Shown: positions 23,144 to 32,450 of the stretch, piece by piece
Layout of the letters: each line of letters starts with the position of its first letter
How positions within the stretch are numbered: position 1 is the stretch's first letter
Source: Cuneatibacter sp. NSJ-177
Lineage (GTDB): Bacteria > Bacillota > Clostridia > Lachnospirales > Lachnospiraceae
DNA length: 64,000 nt
Reading direction: 5' to 3'
Assembly: GCF_022867805.1 (NCBI RefSeq)
Contig: NZ_JALIFO010000002.1
Location: 558,001-622,000 of the forward strand
Notes under the pieces: generated by a model
The model's input: only the letters and a program-made list of their open reading frames with translations
Database searches by the model: none
Told to the model about the DNA's origin: nothing
Translations under genes and position numbers: made by a program

Positions 23144-24637
23144 CTATTCCCCCTCCTTGTTTTTCAATCTGACAAACGGCTGGCCAAACAACCGCTTCAT
23201 CCCGGCGTTTGGCTTCAGCTCCATCACCTCCGGACACTCCTTGGTGTAAGGCGTCCACTCCGGCAGCCCCTCCCCGTTGGGGTTCCCGAATTTAATGAAA
23301 TTCGTCCAGTAGCCGCAGGCCAGGTTGGACAATTCCATATCCTCCCCGCGGTATGGCCGCCAGATCCGGAACAAGGTCTGGAATACATAGGGATGCTCCG
23401 CCGAGTGGAAGGCTCCCGGATGGTCATCGCCGGGCGGCGTGTGGCTGAACAAATATTGATAAACCGGGGTTCTGCCCTGCTCCACCTGAAGCTCGCTCCA
23501 GGCGCAGCATCCGCAGATGTGCCTGGCCGGCATCTCGGAAATATCCTCCCGCTCTTCCTTTGGAATCTCAAAATAGTACTCGCTGGCCGGTCCCATCTCG
23601 TCCCGGATGATCTCATAGGAACTCCGGTCTTTGGGCGCCTCCTTCGGAGCCTCCATAGGGCCGTTCGCCATTTCATCTAAGGTACCGCCCATCAGATAGG
23701 AGATCCGGTGATGCTTATTTTTCAGAACCTGGTTCAGCATATCGTCCTCCACCGCGTACCCGTCGACAACCGGCTTAAAGTAAAGGCCAAAGCGGCCTCC
23801 CTTAAACTTGATATATCGGGACAGCAGCTCTTCCCCGGATAGCCCTCTGGCCTCTTTTATGGAAGAAACGCCGATCTTATGAACGAAATCCGCTCCGAAT
23901 TGCTCCGCAGCGGCCAAAGGCTTGTTGATTGGCTCCCGCAGTGGGGCCAGCACAATGGAACTCTGGATGATCGCCCGGCGGATATCCCCGCGGGTCAAAG
24001 GGGAACCGCAGAGAAGCTGTACGCTGCCTCCGCCCGCCGACTGGCCGAAAATCGTGATCTGCTCCGGGTCTCCGCCGAAAGCTGCAATATTTTTCCTGAC
24101 CCATTTCAGGGCGGCAATCTGATCCAGCAGGCCATAATTTCCGGAGGAGGCGTGCTCGTTCTCCGCGGTCAGCTCCGGATGAGCCAAAAAACCGTAAACG
24201 CCGACCCGGTAGTTGATGGTCACCGTGACAACCCCCCGTTTTCCGAAAGCCTCCCCGTCGTAGCTCTTATTGATTCCCATTCCGGCGCTGAATCCGCCGC
24301 CATGGATGAAAAAGGCCACTGGCAGCCGGTCCTGATCCGATTCCGCCGGCGTCCAGATGTTCAGATACAGGCAGTCCTCGCTCATCGGAAAGCGGACTTC
24401 GTAAAACTCCTTCTGATAAAAAGATCCTTTTTCCGCCTGTTCCTGAAGGCAAATATCGGAAAATGTATAGGCATCCCGCACGCCCTCCCATGGCTCCGGC
24501 GGCTGCGGTTCTCTCCACCGCAGTTCACCCACCGGCGGCGCCGCATAGGGAACTCCCTTGAAAACGCTGACTTTGTCGTTGCCGGAATACGTGCCCCGCA
24601 GGACTCCGCTCTCCACTTTTGCTATCAATAGCGCCAT
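23144..24637 (-). CDS. Type B carboxylesterase/lipase family protein
   Basis: This 497-residue cytoplasmic alpha/beta-hydrolase has the family signatures VFKGVPYAAPPVGELRWREP, the oxyanion hole FFIHGGGFSAG, the nucleophile elbow GQSAGGGS and the catalytic His in GAFHSAEH. It would hydrolyse an ester taken up by the following importer. The frame is open to 24781, but the sigma-54 promoter at 24714-24728 starts transcription near 24703, so the true start is the ATG at 24637, which has GGGGGAG before it. It is the first gene of the sigma-54 operon and is paralogous to the broken esterase behind it. The substrate is unknown. Confidence 0.92.
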   Translation of the reverse strand: MALLIAKVESGVLRGTYSGNDKVSVFKGVPYAAPPVGELRWREPQPPEPWEGVRDAYTFSDICLQEQAEKGSFYQKEFYEVRFPMSEDCLYLNIWTPAESDQDRLPVAFFIHGGGFSAGMGINKSYDGEAFGKRGVVTVTINYRVGVYGFLAHPELTAENEHASSGNYGLLDQIAALKWVRKNIAAFGGDPEQITIFGQSAGGGSVQLLCGSPLTRGDIRRAIIQSSIVLAPLREPINKPLAAAEQFGADFVHKIGVSSIKEARGLSGEELLSRYIKFKGGRFGLYFKPVVDGYAVEDDMLNQVLKNKHHRISYLMGGTLDEMANGPMEAPKEAPKDRSSYEIIRDEMGPASEYYFEIPKEEREDISEMPARHICGCCAWSELQVEQGRTPVYQYLFSHTPPGDDHPGAFHSAEHPYVFQTLFRIWRPYRGEDMELSNLACGYWTNFIKFGNPNGEGLPEWTPYTKECPEVMELKPNAGMKRLFGQPFVRLKNKEGE

Positions 24638-24713
24638 TTTCTCCCCCTTACGATAAGATTCCTTCGTATCCGGCCTGTTGAAACCGGTTGTCCTTGTTCT
24701 GGCCTTATATACC

Positions 24714-24728
24714 GCAAGTTCCGTGCCA
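24714..24728 (-). promoter_or_regulatory. Sigma-54 (-24/-12) promoter
   Basis: On the minus strand TGGCAC, five bases and TTGC give the classical -24 GG and -12 GC with ten bases between them. It lies 77 bases before the esterase ATG, and the operon ends with a sigma-54 activator gene. Confidence 0.92.
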
Positions 24729-24920
24729 CTTATATCGCGTTTTTCCCACAAAAATACATTTACTTTCACTTGATATTGCATTTGCCTGGATTTTTCTGGA
24801 TATTTACAAGATTATAAAAAAATATTTTCAAGAAAAGCATTTAGATTGTACGACAGGAACCATTATTTCATTTCAGTTGAACGGTTTAATTCTGAAACGT
24901 TGGGTTCTCGCTGAAAAAAG

Positions 24921-24979
24921 CCTCCCCTCCTGCTGTCAGCCGGATTTTCCGGTAATCCGGCTGACAGCAGGAGGGGAGG
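24921..24979 (-). terminator. Terminator of spoIIID with a perfect 26-bp stem
   Basis: Arms 24921-24946 and 24954-24979 are perfectly complementary around a 7-base loop, and the minus strand continues CTTTTTTC. It lies after the spoIIID stop and insulates the sigma-54 promoter region. The rest of the 395-base gap is AT-rich and should hold the activator's enhancer sites, which I could not identify. Confidence 0.88.
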
Positions 24980-25032
24980 TACATAAAAAATTTTAGAAAA
25001 GTGGTTTCCAGAGCAAACACAGATTCTGGAGA

Positions 25033-25293
25033 TTAGCGGTGTCCGTTGTGAAGCAGGTATTTCTCCCGCGTGGCCAGGCCACCCCGGATATGGCGCTCCG
25101 ATTTGTTTACATCTAAAACGACTCTGGCCTGCGCTGCCAGGGCAGGGTTGATCAGAGGAAGTCTCTCGGTCACATCCTTGTGAACCGTGGACTTTGAAAT
25201 CCCGAACTTTTTGGCCGTCTGACGGACGGTAGCATTGTGATCTATAATGTAATTGGCAATCGCTACCGCGCGTTCTTCGATATAATCTTTCAA
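25033..25293 (-). CDS. spoIIID: Sporulation transcriptional regulator SpoIIID
   Basis: The 86-residue helix-turn-helix protein MKDYIEERAVAIANYIIDHN... has the recognition segment TVRQTAKKFGISKSTVHKDV and the basic tail typical of SpoIIID. SpoIIID acts in the mother cell during sporulation, repressing and activating sigma-E genes. The length matches the family. It shows that the organism belongs to a spore-forming lineage. A strong terminator follows, so it is not co-transcribed with the esterase operon. Confidence 0.95.
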   Translation of the reverse strand: MKDYIEERAVAIANYIIDHNATVRQTAKKFGISKSTVHKDVTERLPLINPALAAQARVVLDVNKSERHIRGGLATREKYLLHNGHR

Positions 25294-25366
25294 GGAAAAC
25301 CCCTCGGAATAATTGTTTTTACAATGTATGCTTCAGGGCCGCCGGTCATGCACACGGTTTCTGTTT

Positions 25367-26557
25367 TTATGGAACTGTTTCCAGCGTCACTCTCCGCCCT
25401 TCTTCCGCGGACTGATAGGCGGCATATAAAATGCGGATCGTATCATACGCCAGCGTAAAATCTGAGTCTGGAACACGGTCAAACGCGACGGCTTCCATGA
25501 AATTTTGAAGCTCGCCGGTATATCCCCTGACAAATTCATCGTTTACCCAGGCGCGGTTCCATCCGGTTTTATGGGTCAGGAACTGAGAAATCTCTATATC
25601 TTCCAGCCCTTTCTCATCCATAAAATAACTTTCCAGCATGTCCGTAGGGGTAATATTGCATTTCAGCGCGCAGTCATTGCTGTAAATCTGGATATAATTC
25701 TGGGACCCGCCCAATACGGTATCCGCCGCAATGGCCAGTGCTTTGGTGCCGTCGGAAAAGGTAACCGTCAGGTTGCTGTAATCTTCCACGTCCTCCGGGC
25801 GCGCCAGCAAATGTTCTTTTTCCCTGTCCGTCAGGCATTCCGTGGTAACGCCGCAGTCCGCTGTCACGCTGACCGCGCGGATCTCCTCCCCGCGGGCCAG
25901 CGCTTCCTGCCGCTTGAGCCACAGCATTCCCGCCAGAGGGTGACAGCCGTTTCTCATCAGAATCCCTCCGCCGGTGCCGCTCCACTTCCCGGCCAGCGAG
26001 GAACTGCTTCCATTGAGACTCAGTTCTCCTCTCATACAGAGAATTTTACTCTTCTTTGCCCGCAGCATTTCCGCCGCCCGCTGGACCGGGGGAGCATAGA
26101 CAAAGTTCTCCGCATACATAAACTTCTTCCCGCTGTCCTCCGCCACGCTTTTCAGCTCTTCCATGGACCGAAGGACTTCCCGGTACATGACGGATTTCGG
26201 CGTGGTCCGGCCAACGTTCTCCTCTCCCCGTTTTCCGAAATATCCGGTCAGCGGCTTTTCACAGATCACGTGTTTTCCCGCCCGCAGCGCCTTCACCGCC
26301 ATCTCGCAGTGTAAAAACGGCGGCGTGACAAGATCAATCACGTCGATCTCCGGATCCCGCAGCAAGTCTTCATAATCTGAAGCCGCGTGTTCGTATCCGT
26401 AGCGCTCTTTGATTTGCTCCGCCGCTTCCAGGCGCACATCGCAGATGGTTTTCAGCCGGACATTGACACCGCAGACTCTTTGATAACCGCTTGCGTGAAG
26501 ATCTGCCGCATATCCGGCGCCAATGGTTCCTACTACTACGGTTTTTTTCTCGGTCAT
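25367..26557 (-). CDS. Gfo/Idh/MocA family NAD(P)-dependent oxidoreductase
   Basis: This 396-residue dehydrogenase has an N-terminal Rossmann fold (TIGAGYAADLHASGY), the signature GKHVICEKPLTG with the catalytic-region Lys, and the C-terminal sheet domain with GGSQNYIQIYSND. Such enzymes oxidise hydroxyls of sugars, inositols or related polyols. It is the last gene of the TRAP transporter operon, 15 bases after DctP, so it probably acts on the imported compound. AAAGGAGAGG precedes the ATG. Confidence 0.9.
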   Translation of the reverse strand: MTEKKTVVVGTIGAGYAADLHASGYQRVCGVNVRLKTICDVRLEAAEQIKERYGYEHAASDYEDLLRDPEIDVIDLVTPPFLHCEMAVKALRAGKHVICEKPLTGYFGKRGEENVGRTTPKSVMYREVLRSMEELKSVAEDSGKKFMYAENFVYAPPVQRAAEMLRAKKSKILCMRGELSLNGSSSSLAGKWSGTGGGILMRNGCHPLAGMLWLKRQEALARGEEIRAVSVTADCGVTTECLTDREKEHLLARPEDVEDYSNLTVTFSDGTKALAIAADTVLGGSQNYIQIYSNDCALKCNITPTDMLESYFMDEKGLEDIEISQFLTHKTGWNRAWVNDEFVRGYTGELQNFMEAVAFDRVPDSDFTLAYDTIRILYAAYQSAEEGRRVTLETVP

Positions 26558-26572
26558 TTTCTTCCCTCTCCT

Positions 26573-27691
26573 TTATCTGGTATACCCGGCCGCCTTCAGG
26601 TAAGCGTCCATCAGCGCCGGGTCAATGGTCTCCTCCATGCGGGCAATGGCGTTGTCCAGGGCCGCCGTTTTCAGCGCTTCCCGGATTCCGGGGATCTGGT
26701 CAAAATCCAGGAAGGTCATCCCTTGCTCTTGAAGGAATTCCAGATCATTCTCCATGGACTCGTCCGCCACTTCCTGGGCATAGGGCAGTAATTCTTCCAT
26801 GGTTTGGTCCACCATCTTCTGATATTCCGGCGGAAGGGCGTCATAGGCTGTCTTTCCCATGAAAATCACGTTGCACTGAGGAACATGGTTTGAGTTCGTC
26901 ACATACTTCTGAACCTCATAGAATTTGGAGGCAACCGTGGTGCGGTAAGGGTTTTCCTGGGCTTCCAGCAAGCCCTGCTGCAAGGACAGGTACAGTTCGG
27001 AAAAGGCAAGGGGCGTGGGCGCCAGCGTGGCGTCGGTCCAAAACGCGATGTGATTGGCATTATCCTGCACACGCATCTGCATCCCGGCAAGATCTTCAAA
27101 GCTCTTGATTTCGCGGTTCGTCGTGATACAGCGGAATCCCTGGTCCGCCACCAGCATCAGTGCAAGGTCCTGGGCTTCAAACTTTTCCTTCAGCAAAGAA
27201 AGGAAGGTCTCATCGGAAAGCGCTTTCCGCACCGACTCCACGTTGTCAAAGAGGAAGGGGAGATCGGCGATTCCACAGTCGGAAACCGTGTTGGTGACCG
27301 ATGCCGTATTGGTGCACTGCATGGTCAGATCCCCCTGGATCACGCTGAGAATCATCTCGGAGTCGCTCCCCATCTGACCGTTGGCGTAGACATTTACCTT
27401 TATTTTTCCGCCGCTGTACTCCTCCAATTTCTCTTTGATTTTCAAACACATGGAATGATTCCAGGAATCCTCGGTTCCGGTGTGCCCGATGGAAAACGTC
27501 ATTTCCGGTAAATCCGAAGCAGCGGCGGCTGCCGCGGTCGCACCTGCCGCGGTCGCACCTGCCGCGGTATCTCCTCCGGCGGCCTCGGTGGTGTTCGGCG
27601 AGACGGTCGTCGCCGCGCCGGAGCTTCCGCACCCGTATAAGGAACAGGCCAGCGCCATTGCCAGGATACCACATAAGATTTTCTTTTTCAT
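26573..27691 (-). CDS. TRAP transporter substrate-binding protein, DctP family
   Basis: The 372-residue lipoprotein has a lipobox at YGCGS (Cys21 from the chosen start) and then the DctP fold. FSIGHTGTEDSWNHSMCLKI opens it, and the anion-binding part reads RCITTNREIKSFEDLAGMQM followed by RVQDN. The Arg in the MRVQ segment normally binds a carboxylate, so the ligand is probably a sugar acid or other organic acid. The frame allows an ATG at 27706, but that ATG is part of the ribosome site (ATGAGGAGG), so I choose 27691. It follows the membrane subunits DctQ and DctM. Confidence 0.92.
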   Translation of the reverse strand: MKKKILCGILAMALACSLYGCGSSGAATTVSPNTTEAAGGDTAAGATAAGATAAAAAASDLPEMTFSIGHTGTEDSWNHSMCLKIKEKLEEYSGGKIKVNVYANGQMGSDSEMILSVIQGDLTMQCTNTASVTNTVSDCGIADLPFLFDNVESVRKALSDETFLSLLKEKFEAQDLALMLVADQGFRCITTNREIKSFEDLAGMQMRVQDNANHIAFWTDATLAPTPLAFSELYLSLQQGLLEAQENPYRTTVASKFYEVQKYVTNSNHVPQCNVIFMGKTAYDALPPEYQKMVDQTMEELLPYAQEVADESMENDLEFLQEQGMTFLDFDQIPGIREALKTAALDNAIARMEETIDPALMDAYLKAAGYTR

Positions 27692-27740
27692 TTTTTTCCT
27701 CCTCATAAATTTGTTTTTATATAAAAGATGCCTCAGACGC

Positions 27741-29027
27741 TTACAGCAGCATCAGGCTGATCGCAGGAATATAGGTAATCAGCATCAAAGCAATGAAAAA
27801 CATCACGATGTAGGGAAGAGCCTTCTTGGCCAGAGTGATCACCGGGACTCCGGAAAGAGACTGGGCCACATAAAGATTTACTCCCACCGGCGGCGTCACA
27901 AACCCAATCGCCAGATTCACCACCATAATAATTCCGAAATGCACCGGGTCAACCCCAACCGCCTGCACCAGCGGGAGCATCACTGGGGTAAAAATCAGGA
28001 TATTGGGAGACGTGTCGATGATCATCCCCATAAATAATAGGAAGAGATTCAAGACAAAGAGCAGCACAATCCGGTTTTCCAACAAACCGCCCGCCAGGGA
28101 AAATACAACCTCAGAAGCCTGCATCAGGGACAAAACCCTGGAAAACGCGGAGGCCGCCCCGATTACCAGGAGCATGGGCGCCGTCGTCTTTACCGCTTCC
28201 ACACAGAGAAGGATCAAATCCTTGGGCCTTAAGGTACGGTAAATAAACAGGCCCACCAGCGCCGCATAAAAGACGCCGATCAAAGCTGCCTCCGTGGGTG
28301 TGACGATCCCACCGTAAATGCCGCCCAGGATGATGATCGGAGACAGCAGCGCCCAAAAACTGCTTTTTAGCACCCCTAGGAAGCCTTTCTCACGGAGCAC
28401 GGCGACCCGGTTCCGGATCCGTTCTTTATCCTCCCCTTTGGTCTTGCAATAGTAGACCGCATAGATCATCAGGCACAGGGCAATCAATATTCCTGGGATC
28501 ACTCCCGCCAGAAACATATCTCCCACCGAAGCGCCGCTTGCCATGCTGTAGACAATGAAGGGAACGGAAGGCGGGATGATCACCCCCAATCCACCTGCAA
28601 TCGCTACAGTGCTGGCATTAAACGCATGATCATATCCCATGTCATCTAAAATAGGGATTGTCATGGTGCCGACAGCCGCCGTGGTAGCCGGGGCGGAACC
28701 GGAGATTGCCCCGTAAAACAGGCAGGTGATGATGGATGCACAGGGCATCCCTCCGGTCTTATCGCCGATCAGGTAGGCAAATACATCGAACAGTTTCTTG
28801 GCGATTCCGCTTTGGGCCATAATGATGCCGCCCAGGATAAACAGAGGGATTGCCAAAAGGGGGGTGCTGTTTAAACCGCCCACCACATTGCGCAGAACAA
28901 AAGGCACGGTAGCCGTAAAGCCCGGATCCATCAGACTGGGGATCAGCGCGACCGCCAGCAGCATCACGCCGATGGGCACGGTCAATACGAGCATTACAGC
29001 CATCGCTCCAAAGATAACGCCTAGCAT
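27741..29027 (-). CDS. TRAP transporter large permease, DctM subunit
   Basis: The 428-residue membrane protein has about twelve hydrophobic segments and hallmark motifs such as LLAIPLFILGGIIMAQSGIA, YGAISGSAPATTAAVGTMTI and GVIIPPSVPFIVYSMASGAS. It carries the sodium-coupled transport step with DctQ and the DctP binding protein. Its start overlaps the end of the dctQ gene by seven bases. Confidence 0.95.
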   Translation of the reverse strand: MLGVIFGAMAVMLVLTVPIGVMLLAVALIPSLMDPGFTATVPFVLRNVVGGLNSTPLLAIPLFILGGIIMAQSGIAKKLFDVFAYLIGDKTGGMPCASIITCLFYGAISGSAPATTAAVGTMTIPILDDMGYDHAFNASTVAIAGGLGVIIPPSVPFIVYSMASGASVGDMFLAGVIPGILIALCLMIYAVYYCKTKGEDKERIRNRVAVLREKGFLGVLKSSFWALLSPIIILGGIYGGIVTPTEAALIGVFYAALVGLFIYRTLRPKDLILLCVEAVKTTAPMLLVIGAASAFSRVLSLMQASEVVFSLAGGLLENRIVLLFVLNLFLLFMGMIIDTSPNILIFTPVMLPLVQAVGVDPVHFGIIMVVNLAIGFVTPPVGVNLYVAQSLSGVPVITLAKKALPYIVMFFIALMLITYIPAISLMLL

Positions 29028-29575
29028 TTTTTCTCACCATCCTTCCCCATCTCCGTCATCCGGGATTTCTCCGCTTCCTCTTTCGCTGCAAACGCCTTTG
29101 CATTTTTGGCGTCCGGTTTGCTTTTCAGCGTGAGGATCAAGCCTTGCGCCAGCCGCAGCACAGTCAGGGCAAAGCAAAAAGGAATCGCGCCGTACACGTA
29201 GTTCATTGAAATGTCGATGCTGGACCATCGTTGATTCGTGCTTCGCACAATGGAAAAGGATTGGCAGGTCAGATAGGTGAACATAACCAGCATAAAGACC
29301 TGTACGAGCACGCGGAGGAATTTTAAGACCGAAGCCGGTAAGATCGTATCGAGTATTTCCAGCCGGATGATGGTATCCGCGTGCAGTGTATAGCTAATAC
29401 TCAGAAATCCCATCCAGACAAACAGATACCGCCCCAACTCCTCTGACCACTCGATGGAGGCTCCCAAAAATTTCCGCGCTACAACCTGTGCCCCCATGAC
29501 AAAAACGATCACCAGCAGGGCGCAAACCATCAGTAAAATCTCAAAATTTCTGTCAAGCCACTTGATTGTTTTCAT
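29021..29575 (-). CDS. TRAP transporter small permease, DctQ subunit
   Basis: The 184-residue protein has four hydrophobic segments and the family pattern IEWSEELGRYLFVWMGFLSI in the first half. It packs against DctM in the membrane. GAGGTG precedes the ATG. It follows the sugar-isomerase-like gene by 24 bases. Confidence 0.92.
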   Translation of the reverse strand: MKTIKWLDRNFEILLMVCALLVIVFVMGAQVVARKFLGASIEWSEELGRYLFVWMGFLSISYTLHADTIIRLEILDTILPASVLKFLRVLVQVFMLVMFTYLTCQSFSIVRSTNQRWSSIDISMNYVYGAIPFCFALTVLRLAQGLILTLKSKPDAKNAKAFAAKEEAEKSRMTEMGKDGEKKC

Positions 29576-29599
29576 CTTTCACCTCAAATTCTTGCTTTG

Positions 29600-30403
29600 C
29601 TATTCCAGGCACTGCTTTGCCGACTGTAACGCCCTTCGCGCATGTTCCTCAAAGCCGATCTCCTCTAGGCGCTTCACGTGCGGTACTTCTATCCCCCTGA
29701 CAATATCCTCCGGCAGTTTTTCCAGGATCGCCTTCAGGTCAATGGCGCCTTCCCCCGGATAAAGACGTTCCTTTCTTCCGGTATGAATCAGCATTTCCGG
29801 ATCGTCGGGAATCTCCCGGATTGTATCGCACAGGTGCATGAACCGAAACCACTCTTGCGGAAGCCCCTCCAGCTCCTTCAGATTCACGCGGGAGCGGTAA
29901 AAATGAAGGGCATCCACCACAATTCCCACATTTGGCAGGGCCACCTCCCGCAGCAGTTCCACCGTCTGCCTGAGATTTACTACGCTGGCCCAGGTTACAA
30001 ATTCCACGTTCACGTCCTGGCCATAGACCGCCGCCAGCCGGCAGAGCTCGCCAAACTGCTCCGTATAAAAGCCCCGGTCCGCTGTCCAGATATTGCTCAG
30101 TACATGCCGGATCCCCAGCTCCGCCGCCGCTTCCAGGTGCGGCTCATATCTATGCACGTCCACCCCGTCATCGATTCTCACATTTTCCGTGTCATTGATC
30201 CGAATACCTGTCTCCCGGCATGCCGCCAGGGTCTCGGCCCGCAGCTTGCGGTCTGTGATATCGTGCGGAACCTCTCCCGGCAGTCCCATGGGAATCGTCC
30301 GCAGGCTGACGGCATCATATCCCGCCGCTGCAGCCGTGCGGATAAACGCAGGCGGCGGACAGGCGATGTCCGTCAGGTGAACCAGTGAATAGGTGTGTTT
30401 CAT
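29600..30403 (-). CDS. Sugar phosphate isomerase/epimerase-like TIM-barrel protein
   Basis: The 267-residue protein fits the AP endonuclease-2/xylose isomerase-like barrel. It has IRTAAAAGYDAVSLRTIPMG, then GIVVDALHFYRSRVN and a late segment HTGRKERLYPGEGAIDLKAI that carries metal ligands. It likely isomerises or epimerises an intermediate of the TRAP-imported compound. Two ATGs are in frame; I choose the second (30403) because AGGAGG lies eight bases before it and only two before the first. It lies between the SDR and DctQ genes. Confidence 0.85.
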   Translation of the reverse strand: MKHTYSLVHLTDIACPPPAFIRTAAAAGYDAVSLRTIPMGLPGEVPHDITDRKLRAETLAACRETGIRINDTENVRIDDGVDVHRYEPHLEAAAELGIRHVLSNIWTADRGFYTEQFGELCRLAAVYGQDVNVEFVTWASVVNLRQTVELLREVALPNVGIVVDALHFYRSRVNLKELEGLPQEWFRFMHLCDTIREIPDDPEMLIHTGRKERLYPGEGAIDLKAILEKLPEDIVRGIEVPHVKRLEEIGFEEHARRALQSAKQCLE

Positions 30404-30421
30404 GATCATGTCCTCCTAAAT

Positions 30422-31177
30422 TTAATACTGTAAGCCTCCATTGACATCCAATACCTCGCCCGTCGTCCAGGACGCGTCGTCGCTCCCTAAATATGCCACC
30501 GCCGCAGCCGCGTCATCAAAGGTTCCAATCCGTCCCAGCCGGATCCCCTCCAGCAGCCGCTCCTGCTCTTTGGCAGGAAGGGAGGTAAACATACCGCCTC
30601 CGATGGGGCCGGGGGCCACACAGTTGACTGTGATATTCCATGGCCCCAATTCATAGCCCAGCAACTGCGTCATCCCGACGACGCCGCCTTTCGTCGCCGC
30701 ATAATTCACCCCCACTCCGGGACGGCCGGTCCGGCCGCCGATGGAAGAGATCAATACGATTCGTCCATACCGCCTGTCTTTCATATGGCCGGCAACGGAT
30801 TTCACAGAATTGTAGGTTCCCGTCAGGTTGACATCAACCACATCCTTCCAGTCCTTCTCCGTCAGCAAATCAATCGGATGATGACGCAGAATACCTGCCG
30901 TGGTCACCAAAATATCGATTTTTCCGAACCACTCCACCCCCTTTTGAACCGCTGTACAGCAATCCCGGTAAATTCTCACATCGGAGAGCAAAAAACGGGT
31001 GCGGTCAGAGTAGCCCAATTCGTCGAATTCTTGCTTTAACCTAGCCAAAGTGTCCTGGGTATGATCCGTTACAAGCACACGGCCCCCCTCAGACAGCAAA
31101 CGAAGGGCAACGGCCCTTCCCATCCCTCCGCCGCCGGTGATGAGGGCGGTCTTTTCCTCAAAACGCTGTAAAACCAT
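30422..31177 (-). CDS. Short-chain dehydrogenase/reductase
   Basis: This 251-residue NAD(P)-dependent enzyme has the cofactor motif ITGGGGMGRAVALRLL, the NNAG-like ILVTTAGIL, the Ser of LISSIGG and the catalytic YAATK. It is the first gene of the TRAP operon. With the Gfo/Idh/MocA and isomerase-like proteins it suggests an oxidation-isomerisation route for a sugar acid or polyol, but the substrate is not visible from the sequence. GAGGTGATTG lies before the ATG. Confidence 0.92.
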   Translation of the reverse strand: MVLQRFEEKTALITGGGGMGRAVALRLLSEGGRVLVTDHTQDTLARLKQEFDELGYSDRTRFLLSDVRIYRDCCTAVQKGVEWFGKIDILVTTAGILRHHPIDLLTEKDWKDVVDVNLTGTYNSVKSVAGHMKDRRYGRIVLISSIGGRTGRPGVGVNYAATKGGVVGMTQLLGYELGPWNITVNCVAPGPIGGGMFTSLPAKEQERLLEGIRLGRIGTFDDAAAAVAYLGSDDASWTTGEVLDVNGGLQY

Positions 31178-31277
31178 GATTCAATCACCTCAATTTCATT
31201 CAATATATCCGCTGACGTCGCTTTGCAGTTATTTTTCGTTTTGTCGCCTACATTGTTCGTGCTGTCAAGCAAAATAT

Positions 31278-31294
31278 ATATTGTTCAGCAACAT
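31278..31294. promoter_or_regulatory. Candidate LysR-type operator
   Basis: ATATTGTTCAGCAACAT is a near-perfect dyad (AT-x-TTG, five bases, CAA-x-AT) in the 373-base gap between the LysR gene and the TRAP operon. It lies about 105 bases before the SDR start, a usual distance for LysR activation. The remainder of the gap is AT-rich and holds the terminator of the LysR gene. Confidence 0.4.
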
Positions 31295-31488
31295 TTCGCT
31301 TTTTTCTTATTTGCAAGATTTCAATCTCAACAATATCAACTCAGCGGCCTGTAAATTCATATTACATCAAATAGTCTCGAATTACTAATGCGATTAATAC
31401 ATTGCACTATGTACGAAATACATGGATTCTTTTTACTTACGAAACCAATCGCTCTGCCCTGAATGGATTGAAATTTCCGAATAAAACA

Positions 31489-31532
31489 AAAAAGCCTGCA
31501 TGATAGGCGTTCGCTTATCACACAGACTTTTT
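31489..31532 (-). terminator. Terminator of the first LysR gene
   Basis: A 17-bp stem with three G-U pairs (arms 31489-31505 and 31516-31532) ends in a T-rich side on the minus strand, just after the LysR stop. Confidence 0.8.
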
Positions 31533-31550
31533 CCTGCAATACCAATCCGG

Positions 31551-32450
31551 TCACTTCTGCTCCCGTTCGTTTTTTACCGTGTTGACAACAAATTTCCGAA
31601 ACTGCTCCACCACTGGCAGGCGAAATTCCTCCTGCCGCCAAAACATATACAGCGAGCGTTTCAGCCGGTGATGCTCCAACGGTACGGAGACCACGTGATA
31701 TACATTGACCTCCTGGATCCACGGCATAATGCTGACGCCTATGCCGGCCGCCACCATACTTGCAATCATTTTTTCATTCTGGGCCTCGATGATCTGCCTG
31801 GGCCTTACTCCATATTCCCGAAAAAAAATTTCCAGGTCGCAGCGAGTACCGCACTGGCTGTTGTAGGTGACCAGCGGCTCCCGGCAGAGCTCCTCCAACG
31901 TAATGTTTTCCTTTTGAGCCAAGGGATGGCTCACCGGTACCACCGCCATCAATTCTTCGCTCATGACTTCAAAATATTGAAAACCGGGCCGGTCTATTTT
32001 TGCGCCGAACCCCAGATCCACCTCCCCAGCCTCGATTTTCGCAAGCCCGATCCCCGTGGCCTCCATATCCAGAATCTGAAACTGTATCTTCCGATATTCC
32101 GGAATCTCTTTATATCCCCGCATTAGATTCGGCAGAAAATGATAATGCAGGGTATGGGAAACCGCCAGCCGGATGGTGCCCTTCGTCGGATCCGCCGCTT
32201 CCTGAGCCTCGCTTTGCGCCAGTTCCAATTCACGCAGGATCAAGGCCACATGTTCGTCGAACTTTTTTCCATGGACCGTCACCTCAATGTTTCTCCCCTT
32301 TTTCACGAACAGGGGAACGCCCAATTCCTCCTCCAGCTTCGACATGGAGTGGCTCAAATTCGATTGGGAAACAGACAGTTCCTGAGAAGCCTTCGTGTAA
32401 TTTTTTCGTTCTGCAATTTTATGGAAATAAGTGAGCTGCTGCAGGTTCAT
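31551..32450 (-). CDS. LysR family transcriptional regulator
   Basis: The 299-residue protein has the LysR helix-turn-helix (MNLQQLTYFHKIAERKNYTK, then SVSQSNLSHSMSKLEEELGV) and a C-terminal inducer-binding domain. The start at 32450 has AGGGGGAATT upstream; the longer frame to 32537 lacks a ribosome site and precedes the HTH. It sits in the same direction as, and directly before, the TRAP catabolic operon, so it is the likely regulator of that operon and responds to the imported acid or its product. Confidence 0.92.
   Translation of the reverse strand: MNLQQLTYFHKIAERKNYTKASQELSVSQSNLSHSMSKLEEELGVPLFVKKGRNIEVTVHGKKFDEHVALILRELELAQSEAQEAADPTKGTIRLAVSHTLHYHFLPNLMRGYKEIPEYRKIQFQILDMEATGIGLAKIEAGEVDLGFGAKIDRPGFQYFEVMSEELMAVVPVSHPLAQKENITLEELCREPLVTYNSQCGTRCDLEIFFREYGVRPRQIIEAQNEKMIASMVAAGIGVSIMPWIQEVNVYHVVSVPLEHHRLKRSLYMFWRQEEFRLPVVEQFRKFVVNTVKNEREQK

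Noticed and set aside
21905-23680. A 591-codon plus-strand open frame
   Set aside because: It is the antisense of two esterase genes that have full family motifs; GC-rich codons keep the opposite strand open.
24638-24781. A 48-codon N-terminal extension of the first esterase
   Set aside because: The sigma-54 promoter lies inside it, and the ATG at 24637 has a good ribosome site and fits the family start.
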